A DNA stretch of 64,000 bases from Cohnella lupini (GTDB taxonomy: Bacteria; Bacillota; Bacilli; Paenibacillales; Paenibacillaceae): the NCBI RefSeq assembly GCF_003386205.1, contig NZ_QRDY01000001.1:806001-870000 (forward strand), given 5' to 3'. The position numbers and the translations under genes were made by a program. Positions 25,279 to 33,945 of this stretch are shown in pieces. Under the pieces are notes generated by a model. The model searched no databases. It was not told the origin of the DNA and saw only the letters and a program-made list of their open reading frames with translations. Within the stretch, counting starts at the first letter, position 1; each line of letters opens with the position of its first letter.

Positions 25279-27000
25279 ATGGCTACGAAGCTACCGAAAG
25301 CATCCGTCGTTATCGTGGGGATGGGGTGGGTAGGCGGAATTCTCGCCGCCGAGTTAACGAAAGCCGGCCATACCGTCGTCGGCCTGGAACGTGGGAAGAG
25401 CCGCGCTACGCAAGATTATTACCATGTGCATGACGAATTGAGATACGCGTCCAGATACGAATTAATGCAGGACCTCTCCAAGGAGACGATAACTTTCCGT
25501 AATACGGAGAAGATGAAGGCTTTGCCGATGCGCTCCTACGGTTCGTTCTTGCTCGGGGATGGACTTGGCGGAGCCGGCGTTCACTGGAACGGGCAGTATT
25601 ACCGATTTCTGCCCTATGATTTCGAGATCTATAGCAAGACGGTTGAACGGTACGGTAAAAACAAAATTCCTAAGGATATGACGATACGGGACTGGGGAAT
25701 CACCTACGATCAGCTTGAGCCGTATTTCGTCAAATACGAGCAGATGGCCGGCATTTCCGGGGATAAAACGCTCCCGCCCAACATCGGCGCGATGTCCGTT
25801 CCTTTTTCGACAGGACCGATGAAGAAGACGCCCGGCATGAAAATATTCGAGGAGTCGGCTACGAAGCTCGGTTACCATCCGTATATTATCCCTTCGGCCA
25901 ACTTGTCCGATAACTACACGAATCCGGACGGAATCGAGCGCGCCTCCTGCCAATATTGCGGGTATTGCGAACGTTTCGGTTGCGAATACGGCGCCAAAGC
26001 GGATCCCGTCGTAACCGTGTTCCCGGTAGCGTTGAAGACAGGCAAGCTGGACTTGCGCACGCATGCCAACGTCACGGAAATCATGCATGACGGCAAGAAG
26101 GCATCCGGCGTTAGATACGTGAATACGCCGACCGGAGAAGAGTTCATTCAGCCTGCGGACGTGGTCATCTTGGCCGGTTACGTGTTCTCGAACGTACGGT
26201 TATTGCTTACGTCGAAGCTCGGGAAGCCCTATGATCCGAAGACGGATACGGGGGCGATCGGCCGCAACTATGCTTACCAGGTTAACGGAGCGAGCACCAG
26301 TGCTTTCTACGAGGATCGGGAGTTCAACCTGGCGATGGGTGCCGGAGCTCTCGGTAGCAACATAGACGACTTCAACGGGGATAATTTCGACCATAGCGAC
26401 TTGAAGTTCCTTCACGGGGCGAATATTCGGTTTACCCAGACGGGATTACGTCCGATTCAATACCAACCGGTACCCTTGGGGACTCCTACGTGGGGCAAGG
26501 ATTTCAAGCAAGCTTCGATCCATAACGCTAACCGCGTACTCGCCGTATCGGGACAAGGCGCGAGCATGCCTAACCGATATCACTATCTGGATCTGGATCC
26601 GGAGTACAAGGACGCTTTCGGGATGCCGCTGATCCGGATGACGTTCGATTTCGAAGAGCAGGACGTGGAGCTCGTGAAGTTCATCGCCCAGAAAACGAAG
26701 GAAATCGCGGATGGCATGGGAGCGACGAAAACGGAGATGCACGACACGATCAGGCAGTACAATATCGTGCCATACCAATCCACCCACAATACAGGCGGAA
26801 CGATTATGGGCGACGATCCCAAGACATCGGTCGTGAATAATTACTTGCAGATGTGGGATGCCGAGAACGTGTTCGTATGCGGTGCATCGAATTTTGCCCA
26901 TAATAGCGGCTATAACCCGACGGCGACCGTAGGCGCTCTGGCGTATCGGACCGCCGAAGGCATAGAGAAGTATTTACAGAAAGGCGGATCGCTCGTATGA
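25279..27000 (+). CDS. GMC-family FAD oxidoreductase, large subunit
   Basis: 573 residues. A Rossmann FAD-binding loop (VGMGWVGG, about 13-20), a GLGGAGVHWNG motif and the GMC C-terminal domain with HNTGGTIMG and HNSGYNPT mark it as a glucose-methanol-choline type dehydrogenase close to gluconate/2-ketogluconate and FAD-glucose dehydrogenase large subunits. Four cysteines at 224, 227, 230 and 235 (CQYCGYCERFGC) suggest an iron-sulfur cluster near the flavin, as known in FAD-GDH. Without its own signal peptide it probably folds with FAD in the cytoplasm and leaves with subunit 3. Electron acceptor (cytochrome or quinone) is not encoded here. Confidence 0.9.
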   Translation: MATKLPKASVVIVGMGWVGGILAAELTKAGHTVVGLERGKSRATQDYYHVHDELRYASRYELMQDLSKETITFRNTEKMKALPMRSYGSFLLGDGLGGAGVHWNGQYYRFLPYDFEIYSKTVERYGKNKIPKDMTIRDWGITYDQLEPYFVKYEQMAGISGDKTLPPNIGAMSVPFSTGPMKKTPGMKIFEESATKLGYHPYIIPSANLSDNYTNPDGIERASCQYCGYCERFGCEYGAKADPVVTVFPVALKTGKLDLRTHANVTEIMHDGKKASGVRYVNTPTGEEFIQPADVVILAGYVFSNVRLLLTSKLGKPYDPKTDTGAIGRNYAYQVNGASTSAFYEDREFNLAMGAGALGSNIDDFNGDNFDHSDLKFLHGANIRFTQTGLRPIQYQPVPLGTPTWGKDFKQASIHNANRVLAVSGQGASMPNRYHYLDLDPEYKDAFGMPLIRMTFDFEEQDVELVKFIAQKTKEIADGMGATKTEMHDTIRQYNIVPYQSTHNTGGTIMGDDPKTSVVNNYLQMWDAENVFVCGASNFAHNSGYNPTATVGALAYRTAEGIEKYLQKGGSLV

Positions 27001-27755
27001 GACGAACCGATGCAACGGCGGAACTGATCGATAAGGATCTCGTCGTCCATCTGTCCGAGCTTCGCAAGCGTCTCATCTATGTGGCTGCATGCTTCATCGC
27101 CGCGTTATGCGTAGGATTGTACGCATCCCCGATTATCCTGACCTACATTAAAGGTCACTTGGGTTCTATCGACGTGCAATGGAGCGTGTTCGCTCTATCC
27201 GACGGGCTCGTCGTCTACATGAAATGCGCGCTGCTCGTTGGCGTACTGCTAACGCTGCCGGTTCTTCTGTACCATCTATGGGCGTTCGCAAGACCTGGAA
27301 TGACGGAATCGGAGGCGAAAGGCACACTGATGTACGTTCCGGTTTCGTTTCTATTGTTTGTATTCGGCGTAGGCTTCGGATACACCGTCGCGTTACCCAT
27401 GATGATTCGATTCATGGTTAAGCTGAATCGGGGAATCGGCGCGACGGAGGTATACGGCATCCAGCATTACGTGTCGTTCCTGACTAGTTTCCTGCTGCCG
27501 ATGGGAATCGCGTTCGAGATGCCGCTTGTCATGGTCTTCCTGACCCGAATCGGACTATTGACGCCGGGGAAGCTGAAGCAGGTTCGTAAATACGCTTACG
27601 TGGGCTTAGCCGTACTCGGTTCTGTGATTTCGCCTCCTGATTTCGTATCTCACCTGTCGGTCACCGTACCGCTGATTGCGCTTTTCGAGATAAGCGCGTT
27701 TATCTCCGTTCGTTATCATCGCAGAAGAGCCGTGATGGCTATGCGGTTGTCTTAA
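26997..27755 (+). CDS. tatC: Sec-independent protein translocase TatC
   Basis: 252 residues, start overlapping the previous stop (ATGA). Six transmembrane helices and the N-terminal HLSELRKRLIY motif are the TatC hallmark; a conserved glutamate occurs in the periplasmic-side FEMPLVMVFL region. TatC binds the twin-arginine signal peptide. Its place directly after the Tat-dependent dehydrogenase suggests a dedicated translocase, as in the B. subtilis phoD-tatAdCd arrangement. Confidence 0.96.
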   Translation: MRRTDATAELIDKDLVVHLSELRKRLIYVAACFIAALCVGLYASPIILTYIKGHLGSIDVQWSVFALSDGLVVYMKCALLVGVLLTLPVLLYHLWAFARPGMTESEAKGTLMYVPVSFLLFVFGVGFGYTVALPMMIRFMVKLNRGIGATEVYGIQHYVSFLTSFLLPMGIAFEMPLVMVFLTRIGLLTPGKLKQVRKYAYVGLAVLGSVISPPDFVSHLSVTVPLIALFEISAFISVRYHRRRAVMAMRLS

Positions 27756-27793
27756 ATTGCTTTTGCCAAACCAAATAAAAAGGAGGAAATGCC

Positions 27794-27991
27794 ATGTTTA
27801 ACAATATCGGCGTATCCGGGCTGGTCATCATCCTGGTCATCGCGCTTATCGTGTTCGGACCGGCCAAGCTGCCGCAATTGGGGCGCGCATTCGGAGACAC
27901 GCTGAGGGAATTCCGTAATTCCACCAAGGGAATCGCGGACGACGAGCCCGAGGATAAGGTGACGATCGTGGAATTGGAGAAGGTGAAATAA
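27794..27991 (+). CDS. tatA: Twin-arginine translocase subunit TatA
   Basis: 65 residues. One N-terminal helix ([25 protein letters not shown]) with the [20 protein letters not shown] hinge and amphipathic helix is diagnostic of TatA/E. The short tail is charged and ends near VELEKVK. Ribosome site AAGGAGG lies 6 nt upstream. With TatC it makes a minimal TatAC pore, the form used by most Bacillota, which lack TatB. A terminator follows at 28031. Confidence 0.95.
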   Translation: MFNNIGVSGLVIILVIALIVFGPAKLPQLGRAFGDTLREFRNSTKGIADDEPEDKVTIVELEKVK

Positions 27992-28030
27992 GGGGCAACG
28001 GAGTGAAGTAGCATCAATCGTTTATTCGTG

Positions 28031-28060
28031 AAAACCAAGCTCAAGGGGCTTGGTTTTTTC
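28031..28060 (+). terminator. Terminator of the dehydrogenase-tat operon
   Basis: AAAACCAAGC (28031-28040) pairs with GCTTGGTTTT (28048-28057), loop of 7 nt, then TT. Clean intrinsic terminator 40 bp after tatA, possibly bidirectional. Confidence 0.88.
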
Positions 28061-28181
28061 GGTTTGCCGTCGGGTAGCGGGATTAAGCTGTTATTGTAAC
28101 GCGTGGGATCGTACTCTATAATTTGAAGGGTGGGCGATGTCTGCCAAAGCGAGCGCAAACATATAAAGATCGGGGAGAGTA

Positions 28182-28877
28182 ATGATGATTCTAGGAATAA
28201 TAGGCGTATTATTAATTGTAGTATCGATCTTCATGTATCAGCTTGCCTTCAAACAAAATAAAGACAATCACAGCAAATTGAAGAAGGAACAGAAAGCCGC
28301 GCTCAAGCAGAAGAGCAGAACGACGCGAGCGTTAGCGCATAGCATGCTTGGAGTCGCCGTGATTCTCGTCATCGTTGCCCTGTTTCAGACTTTGGGAAGC
28401 AAATACGATATCGGTACGCTGAATTACGATACTCCTATAGAAGTAACGACGGACAAAGATTATGGCGGCGGACATTCGGAAATGCCGGTTGTATACGAGA
28501 TGAAGCTTCCAACCTCGGGTACCCATAGTCCCCACGATCTTAAATTCGGATTCTACGAGGAGAAGCCTCCTACCGAGAAGTTGGTTCATAATCTGGAGCA
28601 CGGAGATATTCTTATCTATTACCGTCCGGACGCTAGCCAGGAAATTATCGATTCGATCAAGTACTTGGTTCATTTCAAGAAAGCCGGGGCTGGCGTACTG
28701 TCCGCACCGAGCACGGATATTCCGGAAGGCAAAGAAGTCGTCGTGAACGCATGGACCAAAACGATGGAGCTTTCCAAGTACGACGAGAAGAAAATAGGCG
28801 CATTTATTTATCAGAATATCAACAAAGGGCCGGAGCAAATTCCGGCGAACATTCGCCGCGGCGGCGGTACAATGTAA
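28182..28877 (+). CDS. DUF3105 membrane-anchored protein
   Basis: 231 residues (start could be either of two adjacent ATG codons; GGGGAGAG is upstream). Two hydrophobic segments, one at the N-terminus (ILGIIGVLLIVVSIFMYQLAF) and one after a Lys-rich loop (HSMLGVAVILVIVALFQTL), precede the extracytoplasmic DUF3105 domain, recognised by GGGHSEMPVVYE, TSGTHSPHDLKFG and the VHNLEHGDILIYY signature. Conserved His residues suggest metal binding but the function is unknown. It stands alone between two terminator or promoter regions. Confidence 0.88.
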   Translation: MMILGIIGVLLIVVSIFMYQLAFKQNKDNHSKLKKEQKAALKQKSRTTRALAHSMLGVAVILVIVALFQTLGSKYDIGTLNYDTPIEVTTDKDYGGGHSEMPVVYEMKLPTSGTHSPHDLKFGFYEEKPPTEKLVHNLEHGDILIYYRPDASQEIIDSIKYLVHFKKAGAGVLSAPSTDIPEGKEVVVNAWTKTMELSKYDEKKIGAFIYQNINKGPEQIPANIRRGGGTM

Positions 28878-28953
28878 GGTAGCTTAAGGACCGTAAGCAA
28901 TCATACTTGCCAATATGGTTAGCCATTCATTGTAGTCCGGGAGGCATAATCAA

Positions 28954-30219
28954 TTGGACAAAGGCTCGAAAATTAACGGTTACATTCTAATGTTCGTCGT
29001 ATTCGGCGGTTTTCTTATTTTCGGATTTTCCGAGAACGTCAAGGGTCCCGCAATTCCCCGAATGCAATTCGATTTCCAACTGGACGAATCGCAGCTCGGC
29101 GTACTTCTCGCTCTGAATTCCCTCGGCTATCTCGTCGCGTGTTCGTTTACTGGTCTGTTATCCAGAAAGATCGGCATTAAATGGACCGGTATTCTTGCTT
29201 TCGGGTCAATGGCTATATCCGGAATTTTGATGTATTTGTCAACGAACTACGCTACCTTGTCGGCTTCCTATTTTCTCATGTACATCGGTAACGGAATGCT
29301 GGAGATCGGGCTTGCGATTATGGCTGCGCGGATCTTCACGAGGAATACGGGGACGATGATGAATCTGTCCCATTTCTTCTATGGCTTAAGCTCCATGGTC
29401 GCACCGATCATCGCGGCGTCCATGATGGGGTGGAATGTCATGGGCGGAGAGCTCGGTTGGCGCGGGATGTACCTGATCATGCTGTCCCTGTCGATTCTGC
29501 CGATTATTCCATCGTTGTTAGGCAGGTTTCCCCAAGAAGAGCATAGTCAGGAGGAACGGATATCGCTTGGAAGTCTCGTTCGCGATCCCGTCGCATGGCT
29601 GATCGTGGCGATTCTCTCCTTCGGAGTCGTATCCGAGCTCGCCGTCGGTAGCTGGTTGGTTAACTTCTTGGAGAAAGCCTATGGCTGGGAAGTGGATAAG
29701 GCAGCCGGCATGCTGTCCGCGTTCTTCCTGTTCTTCATGCTCGCGAGACTATTCCTTGGGCCGATTACGGATAAGATCGGATACACGTTGTCCATTATGA
29801 TCTTCTCCGCTTTCTCCGGAATATGCAGCTTGGCAGCCATCTTCATCGGAGAAAAAGGCGCGATCCTCTTCGCGATTGCGGGAGCCGGTATCGCTCCGAT
29901 CTACCCGACGGTGATGGCGTTAATCGCCAAGCGATATCCGAAGGGGACGGATACGGCTATTACCTTCACCGTAACGCTTATGGGTATCGCCAGCGTCATC
30001 GGGAATCTGTTGATCGGATTTATTATCGATGGCGTGCGCCGGTTGTTCTCAAGTGAAGGTGGAGGCGACGCTGCAGTCGGGAACGCTTCAATCATCGGCT
30101 TGCAGGCCGGATATGGCTTCATCGCATTGATGGCGCTTCTGTGCTCGGTGTGCTGTGCGATCTTGCTGGCTTTTCTCCGGAAACAACGTAGAGAAATGAT
30201 CGAACTGCAGAGCAACTAA
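28954..30219 (+). CDS. MFS transporter
   Basis: 421 residues from a TTG start with GGGAGG 8 nt upstream. Twelve hydrophobic helices are apparent. The N-half has the MFS loop 2-3 motif as LLSRKIGIKW and the C-half FLGPITDKIGYTLS. The opening GFSENVKGPAIPRMQFDFQLDESQLGVLL resembles FucP/NarK-like sugar or unknown solute transporters. No neighbouring catabolic gene helps define the substrate. The stop codon is inside the 5' arm of the terminator that follows. Confidence 0.9.
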   Translation: MDKGSKINGYILMFVVFGGFLIFGFSENVKGPAIPRMQFDFQLDESQLGVLLALNSLGYLVACSFTGLLSRKIGIKWTGILAFGSMAISGILMYLSTNYATLSASYFLMYIGNGMLEIGLAIMAARIFTRNTGTMMNLSHFFYGLSSMVAPIIAASMMGWNVMGGELGWRGMYLIMLSLSILPIIPSLLGRFPQEEHSQEERISLGSLVRDPVAWLIVAILSFGVVSELAVGSWLVNFLEKAYGWEVDKAAGMLSAFFLFFMLARLFLGPITDKIGYTLSIMIFSAFSGICSLAAIFIGEKGAILFAIAGAGIAPIYPTVMALIAKRYPKGTDTAITFTVTLMGIASVIGNLLIGFIIDGVRRLFSSEGGGDAAVGNASIIGLQAGYGFIALMALLCSVCCAILLAFLRKQRREMIELQSN

Positions 30220-30250
30220 TTCTCTTTTGGGGAGTAGTTGCTTTTTTTTT
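30211..30250 (+). terminator. Terminator overlapping the MFS gene stop
   Basis: AGCAACTA (30211-30218) pairs with TAGTTGCT (30235-30242), followed by nine T. The last codons of the MFS gene form the 5' arm. Confidence 0.8.
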
Positions 30251-30362
30251 CTATTGTAATGGAGCGTTTGAACACTGGGTAGCTGATGTAGCTAAATTTC
30301 TCGACAGTTTGAATATCTGGTATATACTGGATTTAGCGATCAATATCTATGGAGGTGTAGAC

Positions 30363-30788
30363 ATGCATCTGGAAAACGAAAAGAACGTAATCACCGTCGT
30401 TAACTCGGATATCACAGGTTCTAGCTTTAAGAATGTGAGAGCGGAGCAAGTCTCTATTGAATGTGCCAATTTAACAGGTATAACGTTAAACGACGTCAAC
30501 CTAACCAGTATGACTATTTCCGATGCCAATCTTAGCGATCTTGCAATCGATGGTGCGCAATGGGGCGGTGCTCAATTTAAGAATATCGGTTTCGCGGATA
30601 AGGATCAGCCAGAGCCGGAACTCCAAGAACGAAATCCATTGCAATTCACTCACTGTTCATTAAGAGAAGGTATATTTACGAATTGCGATTTAAGCAATGT
30701 GAAGTTGGAGAATTGCAATATTTCCGGGTTAATGATCAATGGAATGAAAATCGAAGAATTGATTAAGCAACACACATCTTCAAAATAA
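30363..30788 (+). CDS. Pentapeptide-repeat-like protein
   Basis: 141 residues from the ATG that follows GGAGGTG; an upstream in-frame ATG at 30309 lacks a ribosome site. The body is a run of five-residue periods with Leu or Phe at the centre (NLTGITLNDVNLTSMTISDANLSDLAIDGAQ, and CSLREGIFTNCDLSNVKLENCNISGLMING), which should form a right-handed beta-helix. The family includes gyrase-protecting Qnr/MfpA proteins but many members have other or unknown roles; nothing here shows quinolone resistance. It sits at the edge of the AT-rich segment. Confidence 0.8.
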   Translation: MHLENEKNVITVVNSDITGSSFKNVRAEQVSIECANLTGITLNDVNLTSMTISDANLSDLAIDGAQWGGAQFKNIGFADKDQPEPELQERNPLQFTHCSLREGIFTNCDLSNVKLENCNISGLMINGMKIEELIKQHTSSK

Positions 30789-30830
30789 GGGGTTTGTGGA
30801 AGTTAGTTCTCTTTTTAGGGTAGTTATACG

Positions 30831-30944
30831 ATGATCGGGCAAGAAGGGAAATTAGGCTTTATCTATGATGATAGCGAATTACTCCGGTTTTACCCAAATA
30901 AAAACCAAAATATATGTGGCACTTTCGTATTAGGAGATGAATGA
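30831..30944 (+). CDS. Small hypothetical ORF (37 aa)
   Basis: A 37-residue frame (MIGQEGKLGFIYDDSELL start) ending one base before the ATG of the GyrI-like gene. No clear ribosome site precedes it, and the sequence reads like the tail of a larger globular protein, so it may be a fragment. Base composition is AT-rich like the following genes. Confidence 0.3.
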   Translation: MIGQEGKLGFIYDDSELLRFYPNKNQNICGTFVLGDE

Positions 30945-31424
30945 ATGAAAACTCATGATATTTTGAAATCTATTAGGATGATTGGTATCAAGAAAGAGTG
31001 TCTTTTCAAAGATTTTCCAACTGCTATACCTGATGCTAAATCTAAACTTTATGCGGCAATTCCCTCAAATGCTAATGATATTGAGTTAATTTCATACAAA
31101 ATGACAGAAGAGGAGATACACCCAGATAGAGCAGAAATATTTTATTTTGGAATAATGGTTGGTGATTCTTCTGTGTCACACGATGAATTGGAGCTAATAA
31201 TTATAGAAAACCAATCTTTCGTGATAACAACTCACAAAGGAGTAATAAGTGACATCTGGAAAAGTTATAACGAAATTAATGAGTACATGAAAGAAAATTC
31301 TCTTGAAGAAGATAAGACCTCATTTGTTGTTGAACTATATGATAGTAGGTTTAATCCAGGATCTGATGAAAGTGAAATGGAAATTTACATACCAGTAAAG
31401 AATAAATTTAGAATGGAAAGATAA
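30945..31424 (+). CDS. GyrI-like / effector-binding domain protein
   Basis: 159 residues, start preceded by AGGAGATG. The final strand SEMEIYIPVKNKF is the hallmark ending of GyrI-like small-molecule-binding (SHS2-fold) domains, which also form the ligand domain of BmrR and AraC-type Rob proteins. FGIMVGDSSV fits the central strand. Here the domain stands alone without DNA-binding parts. Free-standing members can bind or hydrolyse hydrophobic compounds. Strongly AT-rich, unlike the surrounding chromosome. Confidence 0.6.
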   Translation: MKTHDILKSIRMIGIKKECLFKDFPTAIPDAKSKLYAAIPSNANDIELISYKMTEEEIHPDRAEIFYFGIMVGDSSVSHDELELIIIENQSFVITTHKGVISDIWKSYNEINEYMKENSLEEDKTSFVVELYDSRFNPGSDESEMEIYIPVKNKFRMER

Positions 31425-31541
31425 GAGCTATCGAGGGGAGATAGATGTCGTGAATACAAGAACGTTATCGAAAATCCCTGAAAAAATAAAAATTGGAACA
31501 TTCATCCATTAACTTTCGTCTTTATCTTTGAGGTGAGAGAT

Positions 31542-32066
31542 ATGAAGAAAAGAACAAACATGTTTCTATTGTTATTAAGTATGCTGCTTTTATTTTTTGT
31601 TGGTTGTGCACGAGATGGAAGTAAACTAGAAGAAGCTGGTACTCAGAGTGACACTCCCGAGGAAACTATGTTTGAAGTAGGAATCGATGAACTTCCTGAT
31701 ATCCACGTAAACCAAAAGTTTGAGATTTCGGGCTTCATAAAGAATAATTCGAATATCTCGTGGGAGATTTCACATGGTTCTGGAATGTTTACATACGAAA
31801 TCTTCGATAAGGAAGGAAAGGCTGTTAAACAAGAACAAAACATACTTTTTAGAAATGATATTGGATATGCACTTAAAATGGAATCGAATGGAATTTATAG
31901 GAATAATGGATTAGACCAAAGAAGTAAAGAATTCTATGAATTCGTTATTAAAAAACCTGGGAAATACACAGTAAAATCAAAGGCGGAATTTCGAATCAAA
32001 AATGAAAACAAAGGAATACAAGAACTAATCATCACAAGTAAAGATTATGAACTCCTCGTGAAATAG
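31542..32066 (+). CDS. Lipoprotein, possibly BsuPI-like
   Basis: 174 residues from the ATG with GAGGTGAG upstream. A signal peptide (MFLLLLSMLLLFFVG) ends in a lipobox with Cys at residue 22 (FFVGCAR), so the protein should be lipid-anchored outside the membrane. The mature part is an immunoglobulin-like beta domain (FEISGFIKNNSNISWEISHGSG, PGKYTVKSKAEF) reminiscent of the BsuPI intracellular proteinase inhibitor fold. The name is tentative. AT-rich island gene without a functional partner beside it. Confidence 0.65.
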   Translation: MKKRTNMFLLLLSMLLLFFVGCARDGSKLEEAGTQSDTPEETMFEVGIDELPDIHVNQKFEISGFIKNNSNISWEISHGSGMFTYEIFDKEGKAVKQEQNILFRNDIGYALKMESNGIYRNNGLDQRSKEFYEFVIKKPGKYTVKSKAEFRIKNENKGIQELIITSKDYELLVK

Positions 32067-32136
32067 GATTTATGGATGTGATTTTGCATAACCAGTCAGA
32101 TCTATTCTCTATAAATATTTATTGGAGGATTTTTCC

Positions 32137-32366
32137 ATGGAATACGTTATTTTATGTATAGTCTTGATTTCTGCTAACATCATGTATTGTTAGGAATCAT
32201 AATGATTAAGATGGCCAGCAAGAGGGAACTTCCTACCTCTAATTACACTCCATTTGATAACATAACAGGGCACTCATCGGTAGAGTTCCACGAAGAGAAA
32301 GAAGAACATGAAGATGAGGATGATCAGGGTGACGATAAGGATAAGTTTCGATATAAGTTGAAATAA
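32137..32366 (+). pseudogene. Frameshifted DUF3951-like small membrane protein
   Basis: ATG at 32137 follows GGAGG and encodes MEYVILCIVLISANIMYC before a TAG at 32191. Moving by one base (codons from 32190) the frame continues through LGIIMIKMASKRELPTSNYTPFDNITG and an acidic EEKEEHEDEDD tail to TAA at 32364-32366. YTPFD..TG plus the acidic tail is the DUF3951 pattern. So a single one-base change has split a roughly 76-residue gene; alternatively a 54-residue product could start at ATG 32202. A sequencing error at this base is also possible. Confidence 0.6.
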
Positions 32367-32419
32367 GTCCGAGAAAAGGAAAACAAAGTAAGCTTGGTTC
32401 ATACACTTATAAAAAGGCG

Positions 32420-32857
32420 GTGTATGAAATGCAACTTGATAATTTTAAAGATGAGTTGGATTTGTTTCCGGTCTCTAACGATGCAAAGGAATTATTGCTT
32501 GAATTAAGAAGTAGAAAAGTTCGACTGAATAAATTAATTATTTATTTTTTGGTTTCCCTATTCTTAGAAATAATTGTTCTCGTTAAATTCAAATTTAGTT
32601 TTTACTTACTTTTTCAGACTATGTTAAGTAACCCTATTTTCAGTTATATATTTATCCTTTCAACAGCAGTTTTAATTTATTGTTTAATTGAAATGTCAAA
32701 AGTATCAAAAAATCTAGAATTATTAAGATTAGAAACGATAGATAAAATAGAGAGATTTTGTACGGATTGGACGATTACCGAGAAATCTCAATTACGAGAC
32801 CAGCTTTCAAATTTTATTAAGACCTCAATCAATGTAAACATAAGGTTCAAGACTTGA
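32420..32857 (+). CDS. Small membrane protein, unknown function
   Basis: 145 residues (ATG at 32420 or 32429; an AAGGCGG site allows either). Two transmembrane helices (LIIYFLVSLFLEIIVLVKF and IFSYIFILSTAVLIYCLIEM) lie between a charged N-terminal helix and a C-terminal coiled region (SKNLELLRLETIDKIERF). No family recognised with confidence. Very AT-rich; part of a run of orphan genes from 30.8 to 33.2 kb. Confidence 0.55.
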   Translation: MYEMQLDNFKDELDLFPVSNDAKELLLELRSRKVRLNKLIIYFLVSLFLEIIVLVKFKFSFYLLFQTMLSNPIFSYIFILSTAVLIYCLIEMSKVSKNLELLRLETIDKIERFCTDWTITEKSQLRDQLSNFIKTSINVNIRFKT

Positions 32858-32894
32858 TGTCTTATTAATTGCTTGAAAAAGGAGTGTAGATCCG

Positions 32895-33161
32895 ATGACA
32901 TTAACCCAAATATCTAATTATTTATTTCTGGGATCGCTTGCTCTTCTAATCATTACATTATTCGTGAAAGGGATAGGGAGACGAGGAATGACAGGTTATA
33001 GTGCCGATCCCTATTCTGGATCAACAACTGACTTGCAATTCGAGAATGATCATAGAAAGGTAATTCAAGGACAAGACAAACTAATAAAGAACATTTTTAA
33101 GTCCTATTTTATTTGGATATCCATAATTGGAATTGCTACTTCGATCGTAATAACTTTATGA
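32895..33161 (+). CDS. Small two-helix membrane protein (DUF3899-like)
   Basis: 88 residues, ribosome site AAAGGAGTG upstream. Helices at the ends (NYLFLGSLALLIITLFV and SYFIWISIIGIATSIVITL) flank a hydrophilic loop. The layout is like DUF3899 proteins of Bacillales, but the match is from memory and weak. AT-rich, last gene of the island. Confidence 0.5.
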   Translation: MTLTQISNYLFLGSLALLIITLFVKGIGRRGMTGYSADPYSGSTTDLQFENDHRKVIQGQDKLIKNIFKSYFIWISIIGIATSIVITL

Positions 33162-33200
33162 ACCTTCAGCTATTCAATTACCAGCGAGAGGTGTTGTAAT

Positions 33201-33719
33201 GTGCAAATAGAAACCCAAAGATTAATCATTCGCGATTTTAATAATGAAGATTGGATAGATGTACATAAATACGCATCCCGCCATGACGTAGCAGAATTTA
33301 TGATCTGGGGGCCGAATAGCGAAGACGAAACGAAAGCTTATATTGAGCAGCAGATCATGAAGCAACAATCCGCCGAACGAACGGATTTTGAATTTGGAGT
33401 AATCTTAAAAGAGACTAACGCTTTAATAGGAGGTTGCGGCATCTATATTAAGGATCGCAATGCCGAAATAGGATATTGCTTTAATCCTGAATATTGGGGG
33501 AGCGGATATGCTACAGAAGCTTCGAAGGCCATGTTAAAGCTCGGATTCAACAATTTCAATGTTCATAGAGTGTTTGCGACATGTCGTCCTGGAAATATCC
33601 CCTCCGCGAATGTATTGAAAAGAATCGGCATGAAACAAGAAGGTCATCTAAGGGAACATATGTATCACAAGGGAAGATATCATGATTCCTTATTATTCTC
33701 TATTCTTGATCATGACTAG
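33201..33719 (+). CDS. GNAT acetyltransferase, RimJ/RimL type
   Basis: 172 residues from a GTG start with GAGAGGTG upstream. ETQRLIIRDF opens it, and the acetyl-CoA motif A is EIGYCFNPEYWGSGYATEA, with VFATCRPGNIPSANVLKRIGM in motif B: the standard RimJ/RimL/YdaF arrangement. Enzymes of this type acetylate N-terminal or side-chain amines of proteins or small molecules. The base composition returns to that of the core chromosome here. Confidence 0.88.
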   Translation: MQIETQRLIIRDFNNEDWIDVHKYASRHDVAEFMIWGPNSEDETKAYIEQQIMKQQSAERTDFEFGVILKETNALIGGCGIYIKDRNAEIGYCFNPEYWGSGYATEASKAMLKLGFNNFNVHRVFATCRPGNIPSANVLKRIGMKQEGHLREHMYHKGRYHDSLLFSILDHD

Positions 33720-33720
33720 T

Positions 33721-33757
33721 GACGACTTTCGATTGCGGAGAGGTCGTCTTTTTTTAT
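33721..33757 (+). terminator. Terminator after the GNAT gene
   Basis: GACGAC (33721-33726) pairs with GTCGTC (33743-33748), followed by a run of T to 33755. Short stem, long T-tract. Confidence 0.65.
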
Positions 33758-33945
33758 TTTGTCTGCGCTTACATGGAGGTCGGCATATTGCCAGTGCTAA
33801 TATTTGTTAATATAATGTTATTGTAATGTGATATTAAGCTACATATACTTCGAGAAACACATTCAGTAATGGGCAAATCTGTCGTGGAATCACTCGTTTT
33901 ATTGTTTTAAGTAATAAAACAATACATGATACGGGAGGTATTTAT

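Noticed and set aside
31451..31513. A 20-codon GTG frame after GGGGAG between the GyrI-like and lipoprotein genes
   Set aside because: Too short and featureless to support as a gene despite the ribosome-like site.
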